Shown here: positions 11,596 to 22,348 of the stretch, in pieces | Position numbering within the stretch: position 1 is the first letter of the stretch | Layout of the letters: the number at the start of each line of letters is the position of its first letter | Assembly: GCA_958510875.1 (NCBI GenBank) | Contig: OY294070.1 | Location: forward strand, 12,577,631 to 12,641,630 | Length of the DNA: 64,000 nucleotides | Origin: Endomychus coccineus | Lineage: Eukaryota > Arthropoda > Insecta > Coleoptera > Endomychidae | Direction: 5' to 3' | Made by a program: the position numbers and the translations under genes | Notes under the pieces: generated by a model | Seen by the model: the letters and a program-made list of their open reading frames with translations, nothing else | Told to the model about the DNA's origin: nothing | The model's database searches: none

Positions 11596-12100
11596 ATTCT
11601 GGAGATGATTCGCATAAAACTGACTCCAAGTCTGTAAATTATAGAACAGGCGTTCAATCATTAAGTCAGATTTATACTAATTAAAACCCTTGCAAATACA
11701 TGAGCCTTTATAACCTTAAAAGTATATTTTAGGTAGAATGTTGAAATAGGAATATGTCTAATAAAGTCTGACAACATTTTTCTATTACCTCATAAATCTT
11801 TAACATCTGCTTCGAAAGTGGATACTTGAGTGTTACATTTTGGTTTCAGTCTTATTCAAATATTGCTTGAAATGACTTCGCATTTTATAAGAGAATTGCT
11901 ATGGATTGGTTTCTTGATTCATATTCATATACTAAAAATATTAATGAGTTACAATTTCGATTACTCGTGTTTCAGTTCATTTCGGCGACGTTTTTAATTG
12001 AAATTAGTGCGATAAGAACGCTTCGTGCTTGGAACAATTAGTCTTAAGAAATCCCGTTTTAGTCTTCTGATGATGGTCGGGAGACAGAAACGTACGTAAA
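11596..12100 (+). mobile_element. Penelope-like element 3' end (copy 1)
   Basis: From about 11590 the sequence matches 34925-35280 over several hundred bases: ATCTATTCTGGAGATGATTC, then ACTCCAAGTCTGTAAAT, and farther on CCTCATAAATCTTTAACATC and TTTGGTTTCAGTC. In the 34.7-kb copy the start of this block is coding (SILEMIHIK) and is the end of the endonuclease frame. The segment ends at the hammerhead-like motif at 12067-12095. Confidence 0.75.
12067..12095 (+). ncRNA. hammerhead-like motif of a Penelope remnant
   Basis: CTGATGA (12067-12073) is followed by TGGTCGGGAGACA, which can pair GUC with GAC, and then GAAAC (12087-12091). CUGANGA and GAAA are the two conserved single-stranded boxes of hammerhead ribozymes, and Penelope-like elements are known to carry such ribozymes. 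The third element, the cleavage-site side of stem III, was not resolved by eye, so self-cleavage is unproven. Confidence 0.45.
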
Positions 12101-12131
12101 GACGAAAATAATAAGCATATGTGTTAGTGTG

Positions 12132-12159
12132 ACCTATTTTTTATATATAAAAAATAGGT
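12132..12159. repeat. 28-bp perfect palindrome
   Basis: ACCTATTTTTTATA is followed immediately by its exact reverse complement. It sits between the 3' end of one Penelope remnant and the start of the next, a possible junction scar. Confidence 0.85.
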
Positions 12160-12169
12160 TCCTTAATAG

Positions 12170-12530
12170 TCTTGTTCATAGATTATTTTTGAACCATCAA
12201 AACTATGACGACGAATTTGAGAAACTGCGTCAAATAGTTTCGACAAATCTTCGATCAATAACTTAATTTCTAAATAAAAATGGAAATTGGAACGCAACCA
12301 ATCAACTGAGTTAGAGCCACTACCTTCAAATAGTTCATTCAAATTCAAAAGTTTCAATTATCATCCTTCAATAATTCATAAATTCCATAATTTGTTTTCA
12401 AAATTTGCAAAAGAACCCGTATATATGTAACAACAAGATAAAAACCGTTTAGGCAACATCTTTGATAAATAAAATTTACGACAAATCGGGGATTAACAAA
12501 ATCGATTGCGAGTAGTGTCAAAAACTAAAT
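12170..12530 (+). pseudogene. Penelope-like element linker and start of GIY-YIG domain (copy 2)
   Basis: DNA at 12235-12410 aligns base by base with 60911-61075, where the equivalent frame is open (DKSLINNLISNLKRK, SLTYPSVIYKFHNLF). Here stops interrupt it. Downstream, about 12478-12530, reads YDKSGINKIDCE, stop, CQKLNE, the counterpart of KSGIYEIDCESC at 60.8 kb, i.e. the start of the GIY-YIG endonuclease domain. The YIG part is missing. Confidence 0.7.
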
Positions 12531-13969
12531 GAATGAGGTTGTGAACGATAAGGTTTTTCTAGCCTGTATCGATCAGTAACATCACAAATTAATAGTTCCA
12601 GACAGCTGTTTCCCTCTTCTCATGGAGCTCATCAGTAGAAGGAGCCATTGTTGATGACGTCATAGTTACGTTGGTATTCAGCGCTCAGGCCTTATCTATT
12701 TAGGGGGTGTTGAGCCTGCCGAGCTTCTTTCTAATAGACTTCATTGCTTTATCGAACTGCGAAGTTGTGGAACTGTTTTCCAGTGACGTCTTTCTTCATG
12801 CTTATAATCGCCAAATGTTTGGTTAATCCCTATTAATATCAGCAAATGTGGTGTTGTGCTTCAATTAGAAAGGAATAATTTTACCTTATCTCATCAAAAA
12901 ATTCGCAAAAACAAGATAGATAGATCATTTTATTCATGTTATGTACATAATATGTTTACACTCGTCATCGTCATCATAAAATATAAATAAGATCACAATA
13001 TCAAATTTGGAAACTTATCTTAAAAAAATCTTCTGTGGAATAAAATATATTATTTAAAAGAATATTTTTAGCAGATTTCTTGAATTCTTTCAATGATAAT
13101 TCTCTAGTAGGTTTGGGCAACACAAACGTGTTTCCTACAATCTCTTACCGCAAAGCGTTCAAAAAATGACAAAGTAGACAACTATTCGAACCCTTCTACG
13201 AGGTACGGATCGTAATAAAATAATTAAATAGTTTTGCAATTAAATACCGTCCCTCGGACTGACGTTATTCCGAGTTATTATAAGTTTAAAAACTTTTTAT
13301 ACGGCTCTCACAATAGCCGGCACGCGCCCTTCCAACAGCGCTTTTATTAAAAATATGTCACAGTTCAGAGGAAAGAATGATTCGAAATTAAAAAGTTTGA
13401 TTTTATTATTCCGGATAAATCGGCCGAGAAATTCTTTCCGATTTTAAATTTTCCCAATAAGTCTCAGATGAAAGTATCGTTGATTCCTCGTTTTATATTA
13501 AAATATCAATTTAGACGTTTCAGCGAATAATTTGCTTGCAACATTTTTAATGCACCGAATTAATCTTTTCAAACTAATTATTAAATAAATCGAAAGAATC
13601 ATTGTACAAAATTCGTGGAAAAGACATGGCATATGGCAAATAACATAATATTGAGTCGATGATAGAACTTCAGGAATGACAAAAAATTGACATAATATTC
13701 TATTCAGACGTAAACTTAGCTTCAGTTCCTGAAATAAGAACATTTAAATATTTTAGATTAATTCAGTAATTATTCAAGAGGATAAAATAAGCATTTACAG
13801 GTAAATTATTCTGAAATCCGAAATAATACATTTTGAAATTAATAAAGAAATTAATTAAGTGAATGCAAGTCGAAAACAAATATTAATAATCAATTCAATA
13901 ATTATATGAGCAAATAAAAGTAGCATTCAAAATATTTTTTCAAACAAAAAAACTGATGGACTGCTGAAG
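12531..13969. other. no gene seen; partly unique sequence
   Basis: Minus-strand frames at 13498-13743 and 13902-14150 have no recognisable domain. Sequence at 13190-13490 has many CpGs and no repeats found elsewhere in the window, so it may be conserved non-coding DNA. That is inference from composition alone. Confidence 0.35.
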
Positions 13970-14605
13970 CTCGTTTTTTTTCTATTCTTTGACTACACGG
14001 CAGCGAAACTATAAAGTTCGAAGAACATCGTGGATACGACTTATTGCGAGCCCTGAGGTTAATTATTACCCTGAGCTTGTTGATGTCAATAAAGATATAA
14101 AAGGTGGCGCCCAACGTGTGGCCTCTTAGGTTAATCTTATGTTCATCCAATGGCCCGCTACCGCATTAACATACTCAACTTAAGCTATGAAACTACGGAG
14201 GTCGAGGTTATCTCTTTCTGAGATTGAATATCTCACATCAGTTATCGGAATAACAACTGACCATTAAATAAATAAATTAAGGTCCAAAATGTTACAAGCC
14301 AGCCGCCGAATGCTGGAATAGTAGATAGGCATTTTTCTTGAAGGTTTGGAGGTTATAGTCTTAGAGAAAGTCCTCACTAGGCAAACAGTTCCACAACTTC
14401 TCCGTTCGATAGAAAAATGAAGAGTAGCAGCTTCTCCTATTATAACATTCGAAAAGCTATAAAGCGGAACACCGACCATTTAAATATCATTAGAAAAAGG
14501 AGAAATCGCCCTCTTTTCTACGATGCTCTAGAGAGGTCAATGAATCGTAAGTCTGACATCATCAATCAGATGAATAGCTCTCTTCTGGATATAAGCTTTT
14601 TCACA
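13970..14605 (-). mobile_element. jockey-type LINE 3' end, minus strand
   Basis: This copy aligns with 20800-21380: GACCCGCTACCGCATTAACATA-like sequence, the CTGAGGTTAATTATTACCCT block and the GGCGCCCAA block of the 3' region. On the minus strand it carries the C-terminal coding end (TLHFSIERRSCGTVCLV, TITSKPSRKMP), like the WNSLPSLVFSYAHNLQAFKK segment at 54.8 kb. No RT core is present. Confidence 0.7.
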
Positions 14606-15704
14606 TGTGTCGTTGTTATTGTGAATCACATTGCTTATTATCCATGGTGAAGGTACGTTTATTTATAAACAATTTTTATATCAAAGGTGATACAGTGGAC
14701 ACGTACAATTTTTATGTCAACAACCAAATCCAAAGGTAGAAATACGTTATCAGTTATATACCTTGATTGAAATAGAATAAACATATCAACTTACTTGGTT
14801 TAATACTGTAATTTGAATTGTCTTATGATAGCGTGTAATTAAACGGAAAATATACGTCTTTACCTGTTAAATTATAATATATCCAATAAACACCTCATTA
14901 AATGAGTAAAAATAGGAATTAAATGAGCACCTAGCATTTATCGATAGCTCTTTGTCACAATTATGAGTGTAATGTTCATTGTAATAATCTTTTTGTTGCA
15001 AGTTATTGCGTGGATTCACATAGATTTTTTTACTGCAATTCAAAAAAATGGATAGGTATGAATTTGGTCGATCTCATCGATTCCGATATAACTGCTTCAA
15101 AATCATAGACCTGTTATCCTAGGAGACGAAACATCTCATTCATAAAACTCCATTTGACTTGTCGCAATGATTACATGAAGTATGACAAAGAAAACCAACG
15201 AACCTCTTTGTCGTCGAGTCATAATTACTCCTTATTGGCAACGCTGTAACTATGATTGGAAACTTGGTACCACTTGTAAGGCAACACCGCTTCGAAATAG
15301 CTACGAGAAATATGGAAGCTGTCAAATTGCGTAGTACAGAACAAAGTCCCCATTCATAAAAGATGCGCGGCGTTGTCGCCTTCTGAACAAATGATGCAAT
15401 GGAATGGAATAGTTCTATATAAAAAAATTTTGATATTCTATAATTTGATTGTATATTCCAGGTTACCATAAATTATGGATTATTTTTCAGAGCAAACGAC
15501 ATTTCAACAGTATTGCTTCTAATATAACCAATAAATAATTCTATGGACGTTTATACTGGGTTCCCCATAATAGACTACCCCTTTTAATATTTGAATTAAA
15601 ATTTTTTTAGTTACCAACACAAACTTTTTATTTTACTAAATTATAGCTAACTCTTTGGGATTTATGATAACTTATAAATATTTGCCTAATTTAATTCTAA
15701 CTTT
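14606..15704. other. no gene seen
   Basis: The 109-residue minus-strand frame at 15140-15469 has no motif and unusual composition. The sequence may be part of a decayed non-coding transposon, but no ends were found. Confidence 0.35.
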
Positions 15705-16440
15705 TAAAAATCACGTCTTCTAAATGACCTCCAGCAACTTCAACACATTTTTCAATATTAGAGAAAAAGTGTTTCATTACACGGCGTAGCAAACCTTCGT
15801 CTACTCCTTCAACTTCTTCAAGAATTTTGACTTTCAGTTCCACGATTGTACCTGGACGACTCGGTTTTTAAATATTCCCACAGGGAAAAATCGGGTACCG
15901 TTAAGTCGGGGGACCTCGAAGGCAAAGGCAAATCTCCGAATCGAGAAATGAGTCGGCCATTAAACATTTCTCGCAGGACTCTCATTGAGTTTCTGGCGGT
16001 ATGAGCTGTTGCCCCATCTTGTTGGAATAGTAAGGCAATGTTTAGTAATCCTCGTCTATTTAATTCTGGAATGAGAAATGTCTCTAGCATATTAACGTAG
16101 CTCTCGGATGTTACTGTTACAGCGCGGTTTTTCATCCTCAAAAAAATAAGGACCAATAATACCAAAAGATCCTACTCCACACCACAAAAACTTTTGAATT
16201 ATGGAGGTTCTGTGTAAAGATTTCACAAGGATTTTCATTTGACCAGTATCTAAAATTCTGTTTATTGACCATGCCGTTTAAATAAAAATTTGCTTCGTCG
16301 GTCATTCGGAGACTTGCTCCTTGATGTAAATCCGAAAATTCTTGACAAAATGCTAACCTTGCTTCTTTATCTTGATTGCTAAGGTGCTGTGCCATTTGGT
16401 ATTTATAGGGATGAAATTTTAAATCCCTTTAAAGAATTCG
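15705..16440 (-). pseudogene. Tc1/mariner-superfamily transposase, DD41D-type spacing, truncated
   Basis: Read from 16430 downward: DLKFHPYKYQMAQHLSNQDK, EARLAFCQEFSDLH, LRMTDEANFYLNG (first Asp), VNKQNFRYWSNENP; then, after two frame changes, TVTSESYVNML, LLFQQDGATAHTARNSM (second Asp), RLISRFGD, SPDLTVPDFSLWEYLK (third Asp). The tail continues to about 15705 as LLRRVMKHFFSN and GGHLEDVIFK. I count 41 residues between the second Asp and the Asp of VPDFSLW, so the triad is DD41D-like and not the usual mariner DD34D. The N-terminal helix-turn-helix half is absent and a stop lies just upstream, so the copy is inactive. Confidence 0.85.
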
Positions 16441-16825
16441 ATCTAAGCTTCCCTTTTTATAATAATTACAAATCTCAATCCGGCACACAGAACAACTAAT
16501 CCTGCAACAGCACATTCCATACGGCCATACTTGTAATATACACCGGTCTGAGTGTCCCAAAATTTTGGCAATGTCTCATCGTGTTTAAATATAAGCAATT
16601 CTGTTTCCTTAGGATAATAGGTCTATGGTCAAAATACACTCTCATGGATGAGAAATTCGATTCTACCATTAGTTTTCACCTAAGACGCTGAGGAAACAAA
16701 ATAAAAAGATAAAATCACATTTTTAACATGAATAATACACCCGAAATTAGTATCCATAATCTTCTGAGATCAGATAGAGCAAGAGTTCCTTCAGTTACAT
16801 GAACCTTTGGGAATTTTCACATTTC
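16441..16825. other. no gene seen; flank of the transposase fragment
   Basis: No terminal inverted repeat matching the other side of the transposase could be found by eye. Confidence 0.35.
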
Positions 16826-16915
16826 CCAAATTTCATAATGGCTACTTGGTCGAAACCGAAAGGTTCTCAGTACTTTAATAGTATTTTTAGTGGATAAGGG
16901 TGATTATTTCTTATC
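16826..16915 (+). mobile_element. Penelope-like 3' terminal fragment
   Basis: GGCTACTTGGTCGAAACCGA, then AGTACTTTAATAGTATTTTT and GTGGATAAGGGTGATTATTT match the 3' termini at 36422-36510 and, inverted, at 60070-60150. The first box is decayed here (TTCATAA in place of CTGATGA). Confidence 0.7.
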
Positions 16916-17154
16916 TATAGTATTAGAATATATCCACAGTATGAACTCTCTTATTAGTCGAGGAAATAAAGCACCAAAATAGTCCAAACCATCCAAACTT
17001 GGCGCAGTTGGATGGATTGAGATGCGGTTTTCTGCATTCGATTCAGAAAGTAATTTAGAAAATTTGTCCGCTATTATTTTTTTGCGACAAAAATTCATTG
17101 CATTTCTACAGCCAAAAAATTCATTTTTCTGAATGCGCTTCTCGAGGGGAATAA

Positions 17155-18233
17155 AAAAAAATGAAACGTGTGGCACTCGGGGACTGCCGCGGTAAAGCTA
17201 TTGTATAGCACTACGCCACTGGAAAAAGTTGGGCAGAAAAACATCCACTACCCTTTCAAAATCTTCACGAATTATGAGTAAAAAAGAGTATCATCTTGAT
17301 CTCTGTGAAGAGTATTCTGTGACAAGCATAGATAACTCTACTACCGGTAGTAGAGTTATCTATGATGACAATTGTAAACACAATTTTATACGAAAGTTTT
17401 AACGTTCAGATCTCGATAGCGCTTCCGGCTCCGGGATTTTCACGTGGCCTATCGAAATCAGAAAGTTCGAATTGTATAAAAACACAATTGCATGAACGCC
17501 AGACGACTTATGTAATTAGCTACGAACGTAATCATTTTGACATATCCTCTAGGAGCTCGCTGCGCGTAAGTTAGAGTTTATACATTTTACCTCTATTTTG
17601 TTAATTTGGGGCCGTTTCGAACTCCGTGCGGCCGGCGTCAGTTGTAATAAAGTATTTTGGGCTATGTGCCGCTAGCTTTTACCCGCTTTCGGTATATTTA
17701 AGTAGCTAGAAAATTCCCTTTCGTACGTGGTACGTCAGATGCTAGTAGGTGACAGCTGAGAATACCTCAAACTGTTTTGATTAAATTTTCCTATTTAATC
17801 GACATTTTGGGGCCCGAGACTATGCTATTTAGTTGGCCCCGTTCATAAACTAACGACATGGAGCAAAAACCGCATGCGAAAAGTCCTCGTTAAGACGTTC
17901 TATGTACCGTAAATTTGCACTTTTCTAACTCGCGACCTAGCCGCTTCTCACGTGAACGTCATTCGATTTATCGAAAATTAACCAATTCAAAACAGTTTTC
18001 GACCCAGATTGGGGCTATCACGACCTTTTAAAAGGTTCAAAGGTAACATTTCGACAATTTTAAGCTCGGCCGAGCTACATGGTAGGCGGAGTGGTGGGTG
18101 TCAGGATATTTCGTTACTGTATTTGTTTTTTGTTTTTTCAGATTTTCGTTACGGTATTTGTCTTTCGTTTTTTTTTTCTTGATTCGGTCGCCGCGCTCAA
18201 AGCCCGCGATAAAAGCTATATGCAATAGCTTAA
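17155..18233. mobile_element. ~1.07-kb insertion in the left palindrome arm
   Basis: The right arm reads straight through AATAAAAAAACGAAGTCGAA, while the left arm breaks between AATAAAAAAAA (17155) and ACGAACTCGAATTGG (18235). The inserted DNA is CpG-rich in part (17560-18020) and has related sequences near both ends (GGTAAAGCTATTGTATAGC at about 17191 and ATAAAAGCTATATGCAATAGC at about 18207). No coding frame in it is recognisable. Confidence 0.55.
17327..17364. repeat. 38-bp perfect palindrome
   Basis: CATAGATAACTCTACTACC is followed immediately by its exact reverse complement, centred on CCGG at 17344-17347. Nineteen consecutive pairs match; the twentieth (G17326/A17365) does not. Confidence 0.95.
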
Positions 18234-18435
18234 AAAACGAACTCGAATTGGTTTCTCGGGGGTCGCTGAACACGAATATGATGCTATCAAGAAAATTCCC
18301 CAAGGTCCCCTTGGACCCCCCCCCCCTAGATATCGATGAAATTAATTAAAAAATTATTTTTAATCTTTGTTAACTCTTCAAGAGGTGATATAAAGGTTGC
18401 TAGTGAAGATCACGACGTGAAAAAGTCTTCTAGGA

Positions 18436-18690
18436 ATTTGTTAATTTTCTTCATAAAATGTAACAAATTCTGGCTCTCGGGGGTTTTCAAAGTCGCCGAT
18501 CACGACTATGACACTCACAATGTTCTGCAAATTACCTGGTGGTGTTTCCGGGTCTCTGTGTATCTACGTCATCTTCTAGGCATGAACTTTCTGAGCATCA
18601 TAATCGTGATCGGCGACTTCGAAAACCCCCGAGAGCCAGAATTTGTTATATTTTACGGAGAAAAATTAACAAAATGTTTTGAACAATATA
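18436..18690. repeat. inner hairpin with GGGGG...TCGCCGATCACGA core
   Basis: Arms of about 85 bp (18436-18520 and 18600-18690) share CAAATTCTGGCTCTCGGGGG and AGTCGCCGATCACGA on opposite strands, separated by an 80-bp loop. The 149-residue frame across it (18336-18785) is a by-product. Confidence 0.85.
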
Positions 18691-19213
18691 GAAAATGTTT
18701 CTCCTTTTCCACTTTCTCTAGCGGTTTGAGGAGAGATATAAGAAGACCGATAACATTTTCCCCTTTACAAAATAGAATCAAATAATTTTGATTATGACGT
18801 ACGTATTCTTAGGCCTATCATCAACTTTTATTTTCAATTACCTCTATTTTTAATCAACGATGTTGACAGAAGCAATTATACTGTTTCTAATTATATGCTA
18901 CACTTGATTATTCGACAACGTTGTGGACATACATCAAGTTCTTATTTTCCAAAAACGTTCTTCCACAAGGCCTCATACTTGTCTCTCTATTGTTCAAATT
19001 GTACATTGCTTATATGCTTGCTATCACGTCCAGAAACTTCTGATATGCAGTGCATGGGCAAAAGCCATCCAACACCAAACGTGAGTAGCTTTTTTGTATA
19101 AAATTTGCTTGCTTGAATGTATACTACTGGTCAATTACCCTTGTTTATACGATTTTTTTTACTTCGAATCTCGAATTGTTAAAAATGTTACTTGAAAAAT
19201 AGGTTGTAGTTGG

Positions 19214-19320
19214 AAATCATTTTAGCGAAAAAAAGGCATTAAAAATCGGAATACCTCAAGGCCCTGTATTGGGGCCTGTTTCATTCCTAGCAGATGCAGA
19301 TGACATAGTTTCAATTTTGT
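19214..19320 (+). pseudogene. LINE RT fragment with collapsed motif B-C interval
   Basis: The + frame reads KIGIPQGPVLGPVSFL followed directly by ADADDIVSIL. The first part is RT motif B and the second resembles motif C, but the 25-30 residues normally between them are gone. It ends where the right palindrome arm begins (about 19320-19359). Confidence 0.7.
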
Positions 19321-19772
19321 CGTGGTGACCCGGTCTCAGGGTACCACTAGGTATTACAGAAGACTTTTTTCACGTCGTAATCATCACTAGCAACCTTTAT
19401 ATCACCTCTTGAACAGTTAACAAACATTGAAAATAATTTTTTTGTCAATTTCATCGATATCTAGGGCATCAGGACGCCCGGATACCCCGGGGGAGGTCCA
19501 AGGGGACCTCAGGGAATCTTCTTGATAGCATATTCGTGTTGAGCGACCTCAAAAAAAACCGAGAAACCAATTCGACTTCGTTTTTTTATTCACCTCAGAA
19601 AATGCATTCGGTAAAATGCATTTTTTGGCTGTAGAAATGCAATGAATTTTTTCCGCAAGAAAAAATACAGACAAATTTTCTAATTCACTTTCTGAATCAA
19701 ATGCAGAAAACCGCATCTCAATCCATCCAACTGCACCGGGTTTGGAATGTGGAATGCCTCATTTCCTCGACT

Positions 19773-20794
19773 ATAGAGATAGTCCCCTGACATGTGTGTG
19801 ATAAAGGAGATTAATAGGAGCAAACCCATTTCTTTACAAACAATTCTAAGCAGCCAAATTTGCAAGATTTTAGTTTTTTAGTTAATAAGTAACTGCTGCA
19901 TATGAATTCACAGCCAGTTCATTTGATCATCGAAAACGCCACTGGTAACAGAGTTATTCGGCATCCGAACGTTCCTAATGTTGAATCAGTACATCAATAA
20001 ATAGTCCGACCGCAGATAAAACGAAAAAATCACCAACCCATAGCACAAACACAATAATTACGACCGTTTAACGCTGAGGTTTGAAAAATACCATGTGCTG
20101 CCACTTACCAAAATCATATGGTAGATATCGCTAGAAAAAAAAACGCACCTGTTCAATCAAATAATCTTTATCGATGTAAGAATAACACACCGTGCAAGAA
20201 TTACACGGTCTGACGCAAAGCAGGTGCTCTTCCTCTATCCTGAAACAATGTGCACAAGGGTTAACTAAGCCAGTGTTGGAACGTGGGTGGTGTCCATCTA
20301 CCTTTACGTTACATCCTTTTCTAAAGGTGTACTTCAAAAATAAAAGTAATTGTTTCACTTATATCTACCATATGCTGTGTACATGGCCATATAAATATTC
20401 CTCCTGTACGTACACGAATTAACTTGGTACTGTTACGTTCAAATTAATTCGATTGATTCGGTCTTTCATGCTGGTAATTCCGTTTCAGGAGTTTAATCCG
20501 ATTGTATACAAGCCGATGTATGAAGAATGACTGATTCCTTGGTTAGAATAAATCCTAGTCATCAGCTGAAAATACGTCACCATAAAAATAGAACAAATAT
20601 CTATTGAACCGTTTCAGAATTTATTCGATGCAAATATACACAGTGTGTCCCATTTTAACTTCCCCCACTATACGTAGTATATAGTGTAAGGCAAGTATTG
20701 TAATCGGTGCAAAAAAAAATCTGATTTTCGCAGATATATCAGCTTTGATCTTTTCTATATCGATATAGAATAATTTTGGCGTGATTTGTGTGTG
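19773..20794. other. no gene seen; short inverted repeat and element-like ends
   Basis: TCATATGGTAGATAT near 20116 and ATATCTACCATATG near 20361 form an inverted pair about 245 bp apart, enclosing a cysteine-rich minus-strand frame (20131-20358) without a known domain. A CACAGTGTGTCCCATTTTAA block near 20640 looks like a transposon edge. Confidence 0.4.
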
Positions 20795-21633
20795 TTTTTT
20801 TTTCTATACTTTGACTACACGAGAAGAACATCATGAATACGTTTTATTACGAACCCTGAGGTTAATTATTACCCTGAGCTAATTTAGAGACACCAAAGGT
20901 TTCTTCAAAACCTTACACTGGCGCCCAAAGTGGGACCTCATGCGTCACTCTTCTGTTTCTCCGATGACCCGCTACCGCATTAACATACTTAGCTCATCTC
21001 TTTCTGAGATTAAATATAACAGATATCGGAATAACAAATGATCATTGAATAAATATATTAACGTCCCAAACGTTACAAGGCATTCGAATTTTCCTGAAGG
21101 CTTGAAGGTTACCGGCATAGGCAAGGAATTCCACACCTTCGCCATTCGATAGAAAAATTGAGTCTGCTAGGAAGGAGTTGGGCAGGTTTCGAGCTTGACA
21201 ATGAAGTGGTAACTAGCTTGAACTCGTCTAGTTCGTGGTTGAACAATAGACGAGATTTCTGATGAACACAGACATTGGAAATATCTATAGAAAATGGAGA
21301 GATCGCTCATTTTTCTACGATGTTCTACGGAGGACAATGGATTCGTAAATCATTAAGACGAATAGCTCTCTTCTGGATATAATCCAAAAGCTTCGGCGTA
21401 TGTTTGGGAGTCGAACTCCAAATATGTAAACAGTACTCCAGGACAGGTCTAATCTGTGCTTTGTAGATTATGAGGAGCTGCTGGGATGTAAAGTAGCATT
21501 TCGCACGGAACAGAAAACCAAGTCTTGGTGAAGCAGCTTTCACAATGGAGCTCACTTGATGATCCCATAATAGGAGAATGGATAATATCCATTGGATATG
21601 GAAGTTATAGGAATAGTTGTACCTATTACACAC
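20795..21633 (-). pseudogene. jockey-type LINE, RT C-terminus and 3' end, minus strand
   Basis: Minus-strand coding reads SIVKAASPRLGFLFRAKCYF, then QLLIIYKAQIRPVLEYCLHI and KLLDYIQKRAIRLN, the thumb and connection region that follows motif C. Below 21325 it continues with degenerate C-terminal sequence and the same 3' region as 13970-14605 (GGCGCCCAAAGTGGGACCTC near 20930). The palm motifs are absent, so it is truncated. This is the best-preserved copy of this C-terminal block in the window. Confidence 0.82.
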
Positions 21634-21929
21634 ATTAGTGTGTGAAAACTTTGGACGAATACGCCGTTTCTATTGGCCTTATGGATTTGAAATTTTGCAG
21701 ATCGCTTTTAAATTGAGAAAAGTTGGAACTGTATTTTTATTGGGTGCGATAGCCTTATTTCGAATGGATTTGTTCACATTCATCTTCAGTTTTTCCAATG
21801 GAATTATAGAATTTCATTGAACCGTGTTTTTCTGGTTATGAATATACATCACACTCATATATTTAACCTGCAGGAGTGCAATGACGTGACAGTTCCCTAT
21901 ATACGTTTCATACTTAAGGAACTGGGTTT

Positions 21930-21996
21930 GTGCTGTAGCGCAGAAGAAAGAGCGCTAGTGGTATGCGCCACATGTACCGGGATCGATGCCTGGCAC
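21930..21996 (+). tRNA. tRNA-like sequence (SINE head or tRNA pseudogene)
   Basis: TAGCGCAGAAG (21936-21946) fits the pol III A box and GATCGATGC (21981-21989) fits the B box exactly. GTGCTG (21930-21935) can pair with TGGCAC (21991-21996) as an acceptor-like stem. AGCGC/GCGCT forms a D-like stem, GTGG/CCAC an anticodon-like stem, and CCGGG/CCTGG a 5-bp T stem around a 7-base loop. A T run (CTTTTTT, about 22005) follows. At 67 bases it is short and the acceptor stem has G-U pairs, so I take it as a tRNA-derived SINE or pseudogene and not a working tRNA. Confidence 0.45.
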
Positions 21997-22348
21997 TTAC
22001 CCATCTTTTTTAGCTATTTCAACTCTTCAACTATCTATCTATCTTTGAATCATTTGAAATGACGTAATTGACTGATTGTGGTTGTTATAAATTTATTGAA
22101 ATAAGTTTTCTCTTATTGGAAATTTCATTCTTCATGGCATGCTATTCGTTCAAGGGTCCGGTCAATAGAGAGAAAAATGCACATCTAACCTTGTATCATA
22201 TTCTTATACTTATTTTTAACACCAATTCCCCTTCTCACCCCTTAAAGAAAGAGACAAGTATCAATTTCGATGAAATTTTGCGCATATATCCTTCAAAACC
22301 AGAGGAAGGTCACTGTCTGCATAAGTACAAATTCTGATTTTTTTCCAG

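Larger units (their letters stand above)
16956..19772. repeat. nested long inverted-repeat element (locus 1)
   Basis: The outer arms 16956-17155 and 19595-19772 are reverse complements (GCAGTTGGATGGATTGAGAT with TTTCTGCATT and CATTGCATTTCTACAGCC). The next arm segment 18233-18440 pairs with 19359-19585. On the left these two segments are separated by about 1.07 kb, on the right by almost nothing, so the left arm has been split by an insertion (17155-18233). A smaller hairpin (18436-18520 with 18600-18690) sits at the centre. The arms carry the same GGGG(T)CGCTGA-type core found in the palindromes at 43 and 44 kb. Confidence 0.8.

Noticed and set aside
15140..15469. 109-residue minus-strand frame upstream of the DD41D transposase
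   Set aside because: No motif and no similarity to the missing transposase N-terminus.
18098..18785. Open frames of 83 and 149 residues on the + strand
   Set aside because: They lie in inverted-repeat arms; the mirrored strand gives similar frames, and there is no domain or codon pattern.
20131..20358. Cysteine-rich minus-strand frame (CAHC, CNSCTVC)
   Set aside because: The cysteine spacing fits no zinc-binding family I know, and the stretch is bounded by an inverted repeat. It may be part of a small element.
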